Shown here: in pieces, positions 8,263 to 16,855 of the stretch
How the letters are laid out: each line of letters begins with the position of its first letter
How positions within the stretch are numbered: the stretch's first letter is position 1
Assembly (NCBI GenBank): GCA_025463555.1
Contig: JAODAS010000044.1
Span: 1 to 35,306, forward strand
Direction of reading: 5' to 3'
Source: Schumannella sp.
GTDB taxonomy: Bacteria > Actinomycetota > Actinomycetes > Actinomycetales > Microbacteriaceae
DNA length: 35,306 bases
The notes under the pieces: generated by a model
What the model was told of the DNA's origin: nothing
What the model saw: only the letters and a program-made list of their open reading frames with translations
Database searches by the model: none
Translations under genes and position numbers: made by a program

Positions 8263-9150
8263 ATGGCCAACAGCAGCCGCGGACCGTCGGTGGGGATCGT
8301 GACGGTCGCCTATCGCTCGAACCGCGTGCTCGGCGGGTTCCTCGACTCCGTCGCCGCGGCGAGCGCGGATCCGGTCGCCGTCGTGGTGGTCGACAACATG
8401 CCGGGGGACGGCGATGCCACAGCCCTCACCGAGAAGGCCGGCGCCGTTCACATCCCGCTGCCATCGAACCCGGGATACGGAGGCGCGATCAACGCCGGCG
8501 TCCGCGAACTGCCCGCCAGCGTCGAGTGGGTGCTGATCAGCAACCCGGATGTCGTGCTCGCGCCGGGAGCGATCGACGCGCTGCGCCTGACCGGGGCATC
8601 GGACCCGCAGATCGGAGCCGTCGGCCCGGCGGTGCTGAACCCCGACGGATCGGTGTACCCGTCCGCGCGGGCCGTGCCCTCGTTGCGCACCGGAGTCGGG
8701 CACGCCCTCTTCGCGAACCTGTGGCAGCGCAACCCGTGGACGCTGGCATACCGGCGCGAGACGGACCCCAGCGACGAGCAACGGGATGCCGGCTGGCTGT
8801 CGGGGTCGTGCCTGCTGGTGAGGCGGACGGCCTTCGATGCGATCGGCGGCTTCGACGAGGGCTACTTCATGTACTTCGAGGATGTGGATCTCGGCTTCCG
8901 GCTCGGACGAAACGGATACCGCAACGTGTACGAGCCCGCGGCTTCGGTCACCCACGTCGGGGCGCACTCCACGGGCAGTGAATCCGCGCGCATGGTGAAG
9001 GCGCACCACGACAGCGCGCGGCGGTTCCTCTCGAAGAAGTACGTCGGCTGGTACCTGTGGCCCATCCGAGCGGGACTCGCCGTCGGGCTCGCGATCCGTT
9101 CCCGCTCGATCACGCGTCGCCTCCAGCGCGACGGCGCCGCGCCGCTCTAG
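8263..9150 (+). CDS. wbbL: WbbL-like GT2 rhamnosyltransferase
   Basis: The 295-residue protein opens [19 protein letters not shown], followed by [10 protein letters not shown] and [15 protein letters not shown]. Then come the metal motif NPD in [12 protein letters not shown] and the long WbbL-type block [20 protein letters not shown] with [13 protein letters not shown]. Members transfer L-rhamnose from dTDP-rhamnose to GlcNAc-PP-polyprenol, building the linkage unit between peptidoglycan and arabinogalactan or other wall glycan. That exact acceptor is inferred from the family. The track ORF starts at 7999; I chose ATG at 8263 because the family N terminus follows at once and TAGGAT lies just upstream. 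The stop overlaps the convergent rmlA stop through a shared CTAG. Confidence 0.85.
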   Translation: MANSSRGPSVGIVTVAYRSNRVLGGFLDSVAAASADPVAVVVVDNMPGDGDATALTEKAGAVHIPLPSNPGYGGAINAGVRELPASVEWVLISNPDVVLAPGAIDALRLTGASDPQIGAVGPAVLNPDGSVYPSARAVPSLRTGVGHALFANLWQRNPWTLAYRRETDPSDEQRDAGWLSGSCLLVRRTAFDAIGGFDEGYFMYFEDVDLGFRLGRNGYRNVYEPAASVTHVGAHSTGSESARMVKAHHDSARRFLSKKYVGWYLWPIRAGLAVGLAIRSRSITRRLQRDGAAPL

Positions 9151-10010
9151 CGCTCGAGCAGGCGCTGCAGGTAGGTGCCGTACCCCGACTTCGCGAGGGG
9201 CGCCGCGAGCACGGCCAGCTGCTCGTCGCTGATCCAGCCGGCGCGCCAGGCGACCTCTTCGATGCAGCCGATCTTGATGCCCTGCCGGTCTTCGATCACG
9301 CGGACGTACTCCGAGGCCTGCATCATCGACTCGAACGTGCCGGTGTCGAGCCATGCGGTGCCCCGATCCAGAACCCGCACCTGCAACGAGCCGGCGGCGA
9401 GGTAGTGCTCGTTGACGCTCGAGATCTCGAGTTCGCCGCGGGCGCTCGGCTGCACGGCTTTGGCGACCGCGACGACGGAGTTGTCATAGAAGTAGAGCCC
9501 GGGCACGGCGAACGAGCTCTTCGGCTTGTCCGGCTTCTCTTCGATCGAGACCGCGGTCATCGTCTCGTCGAACTCGACCACCCCGTATGCCCGCGGGTTC
9601 GCGACCTGATAGGCGAAGATCAGGCCCCCCTCGATGCCGCCGGAACCGTCGAGCGCCGTACCCAGCCCTCCGCCATGGAAGATGTTGTCCCCGAGGACCA
9701 GAGCGACCGAGTCTGCGCCGATGAACTCCTCGCCGATGAGGAATGCCTGCGCGAGCCCGTCCGGAGACGGCTGCTCGGCATAGCGGATCGACATGCCCAG
9801 TTCGCCGCCGTCGCCGAGGAGCGCCTGGAACTGCGACGCGTACTCCGGCGTCGTGATCACGAGCACCTCGCGGATGCCCGCCAGCATCAGCGTCGACAAC
9901 GGGTAGTAGATCATCGGCTTGTCGAACACGGGCATCAGCTGCTTCGAGATGCCCTTCGTGATCGGCCAGAGCCGGGTGCCGGATCCCCCAGCCAGAATGA
10001 TGCCCTTCAC
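9147..10010 (-). CDS. rmlA: Glucose-1-phosphate thymidylyltransferase
   Basis: RmlA (287 residues, normal length) joins dTTP and glucose-1-phosphate to dTDP-glucose, the first step of dTDP-rhamnose synthesis. The nucleotide loop is GGSGTRLWP (8-16), followed by [18 protein letters not shown], with the metal aspartate in [13 protein letters not shown] and the later EEKPDKPKS. The C-terminal part has the YLQRLLER ending common in short RmlA enzymes. The start is GTG at 10010, overlapping the rmlC TGA by 4 bp, so rmlC and rmlA are coupled. The enzyme is normally feedback-inhibited by dTDP-rhamnose. Confidence 0.95.
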   Translation of the reverse strand: MKGIILAGGSGTRLWPITKGISKQLMPVFDKPMIYYPLSTLMLAGIREVLVITTPEYASQFQALLGDGGELGMSIRYAEQPSPDGLAQAFLIGEEFIGADSVALVLGDNIFHGGGLGTALDGSGGIEGGLIFAYQVANPRAYGVVEFDETMTAVSIEEKPDKPKSSFAVPGLYFYDNSVVAVAKAVQPSARGELEISSVNEHYLAAGSLQVRVLDRGTAWLDTGTFESMMQASEYVRVIEDRQGIKIGCIEEVAWRAGWISDEQLAVLAAPLAKSGYGTYLQRLLER

Positions 10011-10621
10011 GCGCGCAACTCCTCTGCGAGCGCAGCCTCGTAGGCCACGCAGTCGTCGTAGGACGGCAGCAGCCCGCCGTCGATGGCCTGCTGAAGGCTG
10101 GGCGCCGACACGTCTTTCGGCGAGAGCAGCGGCACGCCGGCTTCGGCGGGGAACTGCAGCCCGATGTCGGGGTCGGTGGGCGAGATCCCCAGCTCACGGA
10201 CGGGGTTGTAGACCTGCGACACCAGGTACGACACCACGGCGCCCTCGGTCAGGGCGACGAAGCAGTGCCCGAGCCCTTCGGCGAGATAGACCGCGCGACG
10301 GTCGACGTCATCCAGCCGCACCGATTCCCACGTGGCGAAGGTGGGCGATCCGACGCGCAGATCGATCACGTAGTCGAGCACGGCGCCGCTCACGGCGGTG
10401 ACGTACTTCGCCTGCCCGGGCGGGACGAGGGCGTAATGGATGCCTCGCACCGTGCCGCGCTTCGACACCGAGGTGTTGCCCTGCCGCACCGTGAACGGAT
10501 GGCCGAGCGCGGCTTCGAGAGGCTCGAAACGGTAGTGCTCGAAGAACACACCGCGGTCGTCACCATGCTGAGAGGGGGTGAATTCGACGGCTCCGGAGAT
10601 GGTCAGGGGCCTGGATTGCAC
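10007..10621 (-). CDS. rmlC: dTDP-4-dehydrorhamnose 3,5-epimerase
   Basis: RmlC (204 residues) epimerises C3 and C5 of dTDP-4-keto-6-deoxyglucose. The cupin shows the expected catalytic residues at canonical positions: H62 in RGIHY, K72 in AKYV and Y132 in [11 protein letters not shown], with H119 in GLGHCF. The track ORF extends to 11491 across the divergent rmlB, which is a shadow. The real start is GTG at 10621, which gives the family N terminus [10 protein letters not shown] and lies 7 nt after TAGGCT. It is the first gene of the rmlC-rmlA unit. In some relatives rmlC is fused to rmlD; here they are separate and divergent. Confidence 0.94.
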   Translation of the reverse strand: MQSRPLTISGAVEFTPSQHGDDRGVFFEHYRFEPLEAALGHPFTVRQGNTSVSKRGTVRGIHYALVPPGQAKYVTAVSGAVLDYVIDLRVGSPTFATWESVRLDDVDRRAVYLAEGLGHCFVALTEGAVVSYLVSQVYNPVRELGISPTDPDIGLQFPAEAGVPLLSPKDVSAPSLQQAIDGGLLPSYDDCVAYEAALAEELRA

Positions 10622-10628
10622 GCGGGAA

Positions 10629-10634
10629 AGCCTA
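10629..10634 (-). promoter_or_regulatory. -10 element TAGGCT of rmlCA
   Basis: TAGGCT lies 7 nt before the rmlC GTG. With the rmlB hexamer TAGACT at 10649 it forms a divergent pair within 39 bp, so each polymerase would probably exclude the other. Confidence 0.6.
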
Positions 10635-10648
10635 CCGTCGCGTCCCCG

Positions 10649-10654
10649 TAGACT
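10649..10654 (+). promoter_or_regulatory. -10 element TAGACT of rmlBD
   Basis: TAGACT lies 6 nt before the rmlB GTG at 10661, without a Shine-Dalgarno sequence, consistent with a leaderless rmlB-rmlD-GT4 transcript. Confidence 0.6.
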
Positions 10655-10660
10655 TTCAGG

Positions 10661-11647
10661 GTGAGAATCCTGGTCACCGGAGGCGCCGGCTTCATCGGCT
10701 CGAACTTCGTGCGACGCACGCTGGAAGACGCCTATCCCGGCCTCGAGGGCGCCGATGTCGTCGTCTACGACGCGCTCACCTACTCGGGCAACCTCGCCAA
10801 CCTCGCTCCGGTCGCCGGCAACCCGCGCTACTCGTTCGTGCACGGCGACATCCGCGACCGCGCGCTCCTGGAGCAGGTGCTGCCCACCATCGACACCGTC
10901 GTGCATTTCGCGGCGGAGAGCCACGTCGACCGGTCGGTGCGCGACGCCGGGCCTTTCGTCGACACCAACGTGGTCGGCACCCAGCGCCTGCTGGATGCGA
11001 GCCTGACCGCCGGCGTCCAGCGTTTCCTCCACGTCAGCACCGACGAGGTCTACGGCTCCATCGCGGAGGGCTCGTGGGATGAGACCCGTCCGCTCGAGCC
11101 CAACTCGCCCTATTCCGCCAGCAAGGCCGGCAGCGACCTGCTGGCGCGCAGCTACTTCCGCACCCACGGCATGAACCTGTCGATCACGCGCTGCTCGAAC
11201 AATTACGGTCCGTACCACTTCCCCGAGAAGGTCATCCCCCTGTTCGTCACCAACCTGATCGACGACAAGCACGTGCCGCTCTACGGTTCCGGCGAGAACA
11301 TCCGGGACTGGCTGCACGTCGACGACCACACGCGTGGCATCGCGCTCGTGCTCGAGGGCGGTCGCGCCGGCGAGATCTACAACATCGGCGGCGGCACCGA
11401 GCTGAGCAACCGGCAGCTGACCCAGCTGCTTCTGGATGCCACCGGCAAGGACTGGTCCTACGTCGACGAAGCTCCCGATCGCAAGGGACATGACCTCCGC
11501 TACTCGGTCGACATCGGCAAGATCCGGTCCGAGCTGGGCTACGAGCCCCGGGTGCCGTTCGAGCAGGGGCTCGCCGACGTCGTGCAGTGGTATCGCGACA
11601 ACCGGGCGTGGTGGGAGCCCCTGACGGCGCGCGCGGCGCTCGCCTGA
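10661..11647 (+). CDS. rmlB: dTDP-glucose 4,6-dehydratase
   Basis: RmlB (328 residues) is an extended short-chain dehydrogenase that turns dTDP-glucose into dTDP-4-keto-6-deoxyglucose. The NAD loop is GGAGFIG (7-13). The catalytic residues are Y151 and K155 in PYSASKAGSD, with the dehydratase pair D128-E129 in STDEVYG. NNYGPYHFPEKVIPLF and RDWLHVDDH are typical substrate-site segments. The start is GTG at 10661 after TAGACT. Its TGA overlaps the rmlD ATG by one base (TGATG), so rmlB, rmlD and the following glycosyltransferase form one operon. Confidence 0.96.
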   Translation: MRILVTGGAGFIGSNFVRRTLEDAYPGLEGADVVVYDALTYSGNLANLAPVAGNPRYSFVHGDIRDRALLEQVLPTIDTVVHFAAESHVDRSVRDAGPFVDTNVVGTQRLLDASLTAGVQRFLHVSTDEVYGSIAEGSWDETRPLEPNSPYSASKAGSDLLARSYFRTHGMNLSITRCSNNYGPYHFPEKVIPLFVTNLIDDKHVPLYGSGENIRDWLHVDDHTRGIALVLEGGRAGEIYNIGGGTELSNRQLTQLLLDATGKDWSYVDEAPDRKGHDLRYSVDIGKIRSELGYEPRVPFEQGLADVVQWYRDNRAWWEPLTARAALA

Positions 11648-12528
11648 TGGCCGGCGCGAAAGGGCGGTACCTGATCCTGGGCGGCGGCGGCATGCTCGGC
11701 ACCGACCTGCAGGCAGCCCTGCCCAGCCGCCAGGTGATCGCGCCGTCGAGTGCCGAACTCGACATCCGGGATGCCGCCGCGGTCCTCGAGGCGGCGGCCG
11801 GCTCGGAGGTGGTCATCAACGCCGCCGCCTACACGCGGGTCGACGACGCGGAGGCGCACGAGGATGACGCGCACGCCGTCAACGCGATCGGCGCCGAGAA
11901 CGCGGCCCGCGCCGCAGCCGAGGCGGGCGCGCGGTTCGTGCAGCTCTCGACCGATTACGTGTTCGACGGCCGTGCCGAGGACCCGTACCGCGAGGACGCC
12001 CCCCGCGATCCCGCGGGCGCCTACGGCCGCACCAAGGCCGAAGGCGAGGAACGGGTGCTCGCCGCTCACCCCTCGCCGTTCATCGTGCGCACCGCCTGGC
12101 TGTACGGCGCCGCGGGAGGCAACTTCCCTCGCACCATGCTGAGGCTGGCGGCCGAGCGCGATACGGTGTCGGTCGTGACCGACCAGGTGGGCCAGCCGAC
12201 CTGGACGGCCGACCTGGCCGGATGGATCGTCACCCTGCTCGATTCGGGTGCCGAACCGGGCATCTACCACGGCACCAGCAGCGGCAGTGCGACCTGGTTC
12301 GCGTTCGCGCGCGCCGTGTTCGAACGTGCCGGACTCGATCCGGAACGGGTGCTCGCCACCGACACGGCGACGTTCGCCCCGCGCGCGCCCCGCCCCGCGT
12401 ATTCGGTGCTCGGCCACGCCGCCTGGACGCTCGCCGCCCTCGACACGCCACGGGACTGGGCCGCCGGCCTCGATGAGGCGTTTAAGCGCGGCGTGTTCGA
12501 CGTCGAGCTCGAGGGGCTGAAGACGTGA
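11647..12528 (+). CDS. rmlD: dTDP-4-dehydrorhamnose reductase
   Basis: RmlD (293 residues) reduces the RmlC product to dTDP-L-rhamnose. The NAD(P) loop is LGGGGMLG (11-18), the catalytic threonine and aspartate lie in STDYVFDG (about 101-108), and the YxxxK pair is Y126/K130 in AYGRTKAEGE. The track ORF begins at 11587; ATG at 11647 was chosen because it abuts the rmlB stop (TGATG) and gives the normal N terminus. The stop overlaps the next GTG start by GTGA. It completes the four-enzyme rhamnose pathway in this window. Confidence 0.94.
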   Translation: MAGAKGRYLILGGGGMLGTDLQAALPSRQVIAPSSAELDIRDAAAVLEAAAGSEVVINAAAYTRVDDAEAHEDDAHAVNAIGAENAARAAAEAGARFVQLSTDYVFDGRAEDPYREDAPRDPAGAYGRTKAEGEERVLAAHPSPFIVRTAWLYGAAGGNFPRTMLRLAAERDTVSVVTDQVGQPTWTADLAGWIVTLLDSGAEPGIYHGTSSGSATWFAFARAVFERAGLDPERVLATDTATFAPRAPRPAYSVLGHAAWTLAALDTPRDWAAGLDEAFKRGVFDVELEGLKT

Positions 12529-13664
12529 GCACGCTGCGGGTCATCGTCGACGACGTGATAGCCCCCGGCACGGCCGGTGTCGGCCGCTATGCGGAGGAGC
12601 TGACGCGCGAGCTGATCCGCACCGCTCCCCGTGGGTCGAGCGTCTCGGGCATCGTCTCGGCCTCGCCCGAACCGGACTACATCGAGCTGGAGCAGAGGCT
12701 TCCGGGGCTGCGCGGCCTCTACAAGAGCCCGCTGGCACGCCGGGAGCTCTCGGCAGCATGGCAGCACGGCTTCACGCTGCTTCCCGGAAGCGGGATGGTG
12801 CATGCCACGAGCCTCCTGGCACCGCTGCACCGGCACGATCGCACCACGAACCCCGGTGAGCAGACCGTCGTCACGATCCACGATGCGATCGCGTGGACCC
12901 GGCCCGACCTGCTGCCCACCCGTTTCGCCAGCTGGTGCCGGGGCATGGGCAAACGCGCCGAGCGCTACGCCGACGCCGTGGTCGTGCCCACCCACGCGGT
13001 CGCCGACGAACTGAGCGATCACCTGGACTTGAGCGGCCGCATCCGGGTCATCGGCGGTGCCCCCGCGACCGACCTGGTTCCCGTCGTCGACGCCGCAGCA
13101 CGCCGCCGGGCGCACGGGCTGCCGGACGAGTACCTGCTCTCGATCGCCGGCTGGGAGCCGCGAAAGGGGCTCGACCCCCTCGTCCGCGGACTCGCCGACA
13201 AGGGCACGCACGGCATCCCGCTCATCATCGTCGGAGCCGGCTCGGCGGTGGAGCCCGAGCTTCGTGAGATCGCCAAAGCCGCCAAGGTCGATCCGGAGCG
13301 GGTCCGCTCGTGCGATCACCTGTCTCCCGAAGACCTGTCGGCCATCATCGCCGGGGCGACGATCGTGGTGCAGCCGAGCCTCGAAGAGGGTTTCGGCCTG
13401 GCGATGATCGAGGCGTTCGCGTTCGGGCGGCCCGTGATCCACTCCGACTCGCCGGCGCTGGTCGAGGTGGCGGCGGAAGCCGGATATGTGGTTCCGCGCG
13501 AAGACGCCGACGGCTACCCGAAGCGCCTGGGTGCCGCGATCGCCGGGCTGCTCTCCGATCCGGAGCTTCGCGAAGCGCTCGGCACCGCCGCCGGCGACCG
13601 CTCGCACGCCTTCAGCTGGCGCGACTCGGCCGAGAAGGTCTGGCAGCTGCACGCCGACCTGTAG
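12525..13664 (+). CDS. Family 4 glycosyltransferase
   Basis: The 379-residue GT-B enzyme opens with LRVIVDDVIAPGTAGVGRYAEEL, has the ATVVTIHDAIAWTRP-like region near residue 115, and a donor domain from about residue 200 with SIAGWEPRKGLDPL. The GT4 E-x7-E element is visible in EEGFGLAMIEAFAFGRPV. Resemblance is closest to mannosyl- or rhamnosyl-transferases of envelope glycan clusters, but the sugar cannot be fixed. GTG at 12525 overlaps the rmlD stop, so it is probably made in step with the dTDP-rhamnose enzymes. It is the last gene of the operon and is followed by a REP-like repeat that could stop transcription. Confidence 0.85.
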   Translation: MSTLRVIVDDVIAPGTAGVGRYAEELTRELIRTAPRGSSVSGIVSASPEPDYIELEQRLPGLRGLYKSPLARRELSAAWQHGFTLLPGSGMVHATSLLAPLHRHDRTTNPGEQTVVTIHDAIAWTRPDLLPTRFASWCRGMGKRAERYADAVVVPTHAVADELSDHLDLSGRIRVIGGAPATDLVPVVDAAARRRAHGLPDEYLLSIAGWEPRKGLDPLVRGLADKGTHGIPLIIVGAGSAVEPELREIAKAAKVDPERVRSCDHLSPEDLSAIIAGATIVVQPSLEEGFGLAMIEAFAFGRPVIHSDSPALVEVAAEAGYVVPREDADGYPKRLGAAIAGLLSDPELREALGTAAGDRSHAFSWRDSAEKVWQLHADL

Positions 13665-13687
13665 CGGCCGGGATCCGGAGCCCGAGC

Positions 13688-13722
13688 TGGTTTCGATACG
13701 CGCCTTCTGCGCTACTCAACCA
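13688..13722. repeat. REP-like imperfect palindrome, copy 1
   Basis: TGGTTTCGATACGCGCCTTC and the following TGCGCTACTCAACCA form an imperfect palindrome (TGGTT...AACCA outer arms, GCGC inner arms). It lies between the convergent GT4 and LCP genes and supplies the LCP stop codon. A diverged copy in the opposite orientation is at 30539-30574. I recall similar sequences as common dispersed repeats in Microbacteriaceae genomes. Confidence 0.7.
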
Positions 13723-15059
13723 CCGGGGGCGGCCGGTGCCGTCATGTCGGCCACGCGCGATTGCCAGTAGGCGAAGTCGGGGTGCACGCCGTCGAACTCG
13801 GGTGGCACGAAGTTCAGCTTGTCGATCGGCAGCTTGCGGGTCTTCGAGGCCAGGTCGACGAAATGCGACAGCATCCCCTGGGGGATGTCGGTCGACACCA
13901 CCTGCGCGCCCGCGGCCGCGACGGCCTGGAACTTGGTGACGATGTTGGCAGGATCGAACTGCTTCAGCATCGCCTCCTGCACCTGGCGCTGACGGTCCAT
14001 GCGGACGTAGTCGTTGGCGCCGTAGCGTGAGCGCGCGTACCACAGCGCCTTCCAGCCCGGCATGCGGTAGGTGCCGGCCTTGATGACTCCGGCAGGCGGT
14101 GCGGGCGAGCCGTCGTCGTACGTGTTCGCGCCATAGGGCACGTCTTCGGCGACCGTCAGCTCGACCCCGCCGAGCGCGTCGATCAGGTCGGCGAAACCCT
14201 GCATGTCGATCAGGACGTAGTACTGCAGCGTGAGACCCAGGATGCCTTCGGCGGCATCACGCGTCGCCTCGATCCCGGGCTGGCTGCCGTTCTTCTGCGC
14301 GTCCGGGTACAGCTCCGGATGCTCCTGGCCGTAGGTGTACAGGTAGCTGACCAGGCAGTCGTCGCCGCAGTCGTAGCCGTTCGGGAACGGGCCGTACAAC
14401 GGAGACCCTTCGACGAAGGTCGCCTGCTCGAGGTTGCGCGGAATCCCGAAGATGACGGCCTTGCCGGTGTCGGCGTCGATGCTGACCACCGAGATGCTGT
14501 CCGGCCGCAGGCCCATGCGGTCGGGACCGGCGTCGCCGCCGAGCAGCAGGATGTTGTACCGCCCGTCGATCGGGGCCGCGACCTCTCCGCCCGAGAAGAC
14601 GGTGTCCAGCACCCCGATGGCGGACACGGCGTTGGCGGCCGCGTATCCTGCTCCGCCTGCGGTGACGACCAGCGCCACGACGCTCAGTCCCGCGACGAAG
14701 CCGCGTGCCGATGGCGCGACCCGGACCAGGCGCACCAGGCGCAGGGTGTCGAGGGTGGTGAAGATCCACAGCAGCGCGTAGAACGCCAGCAGCACCACCA
14801 GGCCCCACAACGCGAACGAGTTCGTGACGACCGAGATCAGGATGGTGCGGTTCAGCAGGTAGATTCCGAGCGCGAGGATCGCGAGGGCCCACAGCAGCAG
14901 CGTCGCACCGAGCGCGAACCGCCCCGCGCGCCGGTTGCCCGCGAGCACCTGGGCCGAGCCCGGGATCAGGATGTTGAGAACGACCAGATACCAGGCGCGC
15001 TTGGTCATCAGCGGCCGGGATCGCGTGTCCGGGGACCGCACCGGATTCGACCCGCTCAC
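13716..15059 (-). CDS. LytR-CpsA-Psr (LCP) family glycopolymer transferase
   Basis: The 447-residue protein has four predicted N-terminal membrane spans (about 23-40, 47-69, 82-102, 120-142) and then an extracytoplasmic LCP domain from about residue 168. It opens [13 protein letters not shown], with the conserved arginine run in [12 protein letters not shown] and GIPRNL. A later [25 protein letters not shown] block holds the other pyrophosphate-binding arginines. LCP enzymes move polyprenyl-pyrophosphate-linked glycans onto peptidoglycan, which fits the glycan genes to the left. The start is GTG at 15059, overlapping the purE stop by GTGA. The C terminus ends in codons contributed by the palindromic repeat (GGT GGT TGA). 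Confidence 0.9.
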   Translation of the reverse strand: MSGSNPVRSPDTRSRPLMTKRAWYLVVLNILIPGSAQVLAGNRRAGRFALGATLLLWALAILALGIYLLNRTILISVVTNSFALWGLVVLLAFYALLWIFTTLDTLRLVRLVRVAPSARGFVAGLSVVALVVTAGGAGYAAANAVSAIGVLDTVFSGGEVAAPIDGRYNILLLGGDAGPDRMGLRPDSISVVSIDADTGKAVIFGIPRNLEQATFVEGSPLYGPFPNGYDCGDDCLVSYLYTYGQEHPELYPDAQKNGSQPGIEATRDAAEGILGLTLQYYVLIDMQGFADLIDALGGVELTVAEDVPYGANTYDDGSPAPPAGVIKAGTYRMPGWKALWYARSRYGANDYVRMDRQRQVQEAMLKQFDPANIVTKFQAVAAAGAQVVSTDIPQGMLSHFVDLASKTRKLPIDKLNFVPPEFDGVHPDFAYWQSRVADMTAPAAPGG

Positions 15060-15652
15060 GGGCCGGGCTTGTCCAGGCTGGACTGCAGGGCGGCGTTCTT
15101 CTGGGCGACGACCTCTTCGAGCCCGCTCGCGTAGTCGGCGAGCGCCCCCGCGAGCCGCTGATCGGTCACCGACAGGATGCGTGCCGCGAGCAGTCCGGCG
15201 TTGCGCGATCCCCCGATCGACACGGTCGCGACGGGGATGCCGGCCGGCATCTGCACGATGGAGAGCAGGGAGTCCATGCCGTCGAGGTGGGCGAGCGGCA
15301 CCGGGACCCCGATGACGGGCAGCGTGGTCACCGACGCGAGCATGCCGGGCAGGTGCGCGGCTCCGCCGGCGCCGGCGATGAGAACCCGGATGCCGCGGCC
15401 GGCCGCCCCTGCACCGAACGCGATCATCGCGCGCGGCGTGCGGTGCGCGGAGACCACCTCGACCTCGTAGGGGATGCCGAACGCGGCGAGCGTCTCCGCC
15501 GCATCCGCCATGACCTTCCAGTCGGAGTCGGAGCCCATGACGACCGACACCACGGGCGCGGGAGCGCTGTTCGGCTCGGGCGGGGTCTGGTCTGGTGGGG
15601 TCGGCTCTGGCGGGGTCTGGTCTGGCGGGTCCTGGGCAGCCACGGATGACAT
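15056..15652 (-). CDS. purE: N5-carboxyaminoimidazole ribonucleotide mutase with proline-rich N-terminal extension
   Basis: PurE moves the carboxyl group of N5-CAIR to C4 in purine synthesis, working with PurK just upstream. Class I motifs are clear: [12 protein letters not shown] (phosphate loop), SAHRTP with H70, and [16 protein letters not shown]. The product is 198 residues from the ATG at 15652. The first 35 or so are not part of the family and read as a Pro/Glu/Asp/Gln-rich duplicate ([10 protein letters not shown] twice). A GTG at 15643 is a good alternative start (195 residues), because a TAGCAT hexamer ends 7 nt before it. The long track ORF up to 16426 is a purK shadow. It is 8 nt downstream of purK and coupled by GTGA to the LCP gene. 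Confidence 0.92.
   Translation of the reverse strand: MSSVAAQDPPDQTPPEPTPPDQTPPEPNSAPAPVVSVVMGSDSDWKVMADAAETLAAFGIPYEVEVVSAHRTPRAMIAFGAGAAGRGIRVLIAGAGGAAHLPGMLASVTTLPVIGVPVPLAHLDGMDSLLSIVQMPAGIPVATVSIGGSRNAGLLAARILSVTDQRLAGALADYASGLEEVVAQKNAALQSSLDKPGP
15573..15632 (-). repeat. Two 30-bp direct repeats in the purE N-terminal extension
   Basis: Two adjacent 30-bp units on the plus strand, beginning ggctcgggcggggtctggtc and ggctctggcggggtctggtc, match at 26 of 30 positions by my alignment. They encode the duplicated [10 protein letters not shown] decapeptide ahead of the PurE domain. Confidence 0.8.
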
Positions 15653-15660
15653 GCTACGGC

Positions 15661-16767
15661 TCAGCTCTCGAAGAACCCTGACGCGGCGCGCGCCGCCGCG
15701 AGCGCCTGCGCGAGGTCGGTCCCCGAGGCCGTGACGTGCCCGACTTTGCGACCCGGGCGCGACAGCTTGCCGTAGGAATGGAACTTGACCCCGGGGTGCG
15801 CCGCGAGCGCCGCCGGGTAGCGGTCCGGCATGGTGGCGCCCGCCGGACCGCCGAGCACGTTCACCATCACCGACCAGGGCTGCCGGGGCGACGGATCGCC
15901 GAGGGGCAGGTCGAGCACCGCGCGCAGGTGCTGCTCGAACTGACTGGTCACCGCGCCGTCGATGCTCCAATGCCCGGTGTTGTGGGGCCGCATGGCCAGT
16001 TCGTTGACCAGCAGGCGGCCGTCCGCGGTTTCGAACAGCTCTACCGCGAGCACGCCGGTGACATCGAGCTCGGTCGCGATTCTGACCGCGAGGTCGCGCG
16101 CGTCGCCGGCCAGGCCCGCGCCGTCGGGGGCGGGGGCGATCACCTCGGCGCACACGCCGTCGCGCTGCACCGTCTCGACGAGCGGCCACGCGGCGACCTC
16201 GCCCGAGGGCCGGCGTGCCACCAGCTGCGCCAGCTCGCGCCGGAACGGCACCAGCTCTTCGACGAGCAGCTCGCCGGCGGCGAACCAGTCGTCGGCCGCG
16301 GCCGCATCGCGCACCACCCTTACGCCTTTGCCGTCGTATCCGCCGCGCGGGGTCTTGACCACCGCCGCGCCGCCGTTCGCCGCCAGGAACACGCCGAGCC
16401 CGCTCGAGTCCCGCACGACGTCCCACGCCGGCAGCGGAGCACCCAGCGCGCTCAACCGCTGCCGCATGTGCACCTTGTCCTGCGCGACCGCGAGCGCCCC
16501 GGCTCCCGGCCTCACGGAGACGCCTGCGGCGGCAAGGGCAGCCAGCACATCCTGCGGCACGTGCTCGTGATCGAAGGTCACCACGTCGACGTCGGCGGCG
16601 AACGCGAGGACGGTGGCGGCATCCCGGTAGTCCCCCACGGCGGTCGCCGCGATCGCCGCGGACATGCCCGGCTCCTCGGCGAGGACACGCAACTCGATGC
16701 CGAGTTCGATCGCGGGAGGGATCATCATCCGGGCGAGCTGGCCGCCGCCGATGACACCGACTCTCAC
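15661..16767 (-). CDS. purK: N5-carboxyaminoimidazole ribonucleotide synthase
   Basis: PurK (368 residues) uses ATP and bicarbonate to carboxylate AIR to N5-CAIR. It is an ATP-grasp enzyme: the N-terminal fold begins [13 protein letters not shown], the central domain has [16 protein letters not shown] and [10 protein letters not shown], and the C-terminal part has [26 protein letters not shown]. The start is GTG at 16767 with a GGAGG ribosome binding site 4 nt upstream, so unlike many neighbours it has a leader. It is the first gene of purK-purE-LCP and is divergent from the gtrA-like gene. Purine synthesis and wall assembly are therefore transcribed together here. Confidence 0.95.
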   Translation of the reverse strand: MRVGVIGGGQLARMMIPPAIELGIELRVLAEEPGMSAAIAATAVGDYRDAATVLAFAADVDVVTFDHEHVPQDVLAALAAAGVSVRPGAGALAVAQDKVHMRQRLSALGAPLPAWDVVRDSSGLGVFLAANGGAAVVKTPRGGYDGKGVRVVRDAAAADDWFAAGELLVEELVPFRRELAQLVARRPSGEVAAWPLVETVQRDGVCAEVIAPAPDGAGLAGDARDLAVRIATELDVTGVLAVELFETADGRLLVNELAMRPHNTGHWSIDGAVTSQFEQHLRAVLDLPLGDPSPRQPWSVMVNVLGGPAGATMPDRYPAALAAHPGVKFHSYGKLSRPGRKVGHVTASGTDLAQALAAARAASGFFES

Positions 16768-16798
16768 GGGACCTCCGGGGCGTTCAGGGGACGGCGGT

Positions 16799-16804
16799 TA
16801 GACT
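16799..16804 (+). promoter_or_regulatory. -10-like TAGACT upstream of the gtrA-like gene
   Basis: TAGACT lies about 50 nt before the ATG at 16856, which has its own GGGGAGG ribosome binding site 9 nt upstream. A leadered transcript starting near 16811 would fit. Confidence 0.4.
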
Positions 16805-16820
16805 GATCGCCGCCATACCG

Positions 16821-16826
16821 ACACTA
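16821..16826 (-). promoter_or_regulatory. -10-like TAGTGT upstream of purK
   Basis: TAGTGT on the minus strand lies about 54 nt before the purK GTG, leaving a leader of roughly 47 nt with the GGAGG site. It overlaps in space with the divergent TAGACT element. Confidence 0.35.
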
Positions 16827-16855
16827 TCGACTGTTCGCTGGGGAGGACGCCGGGG

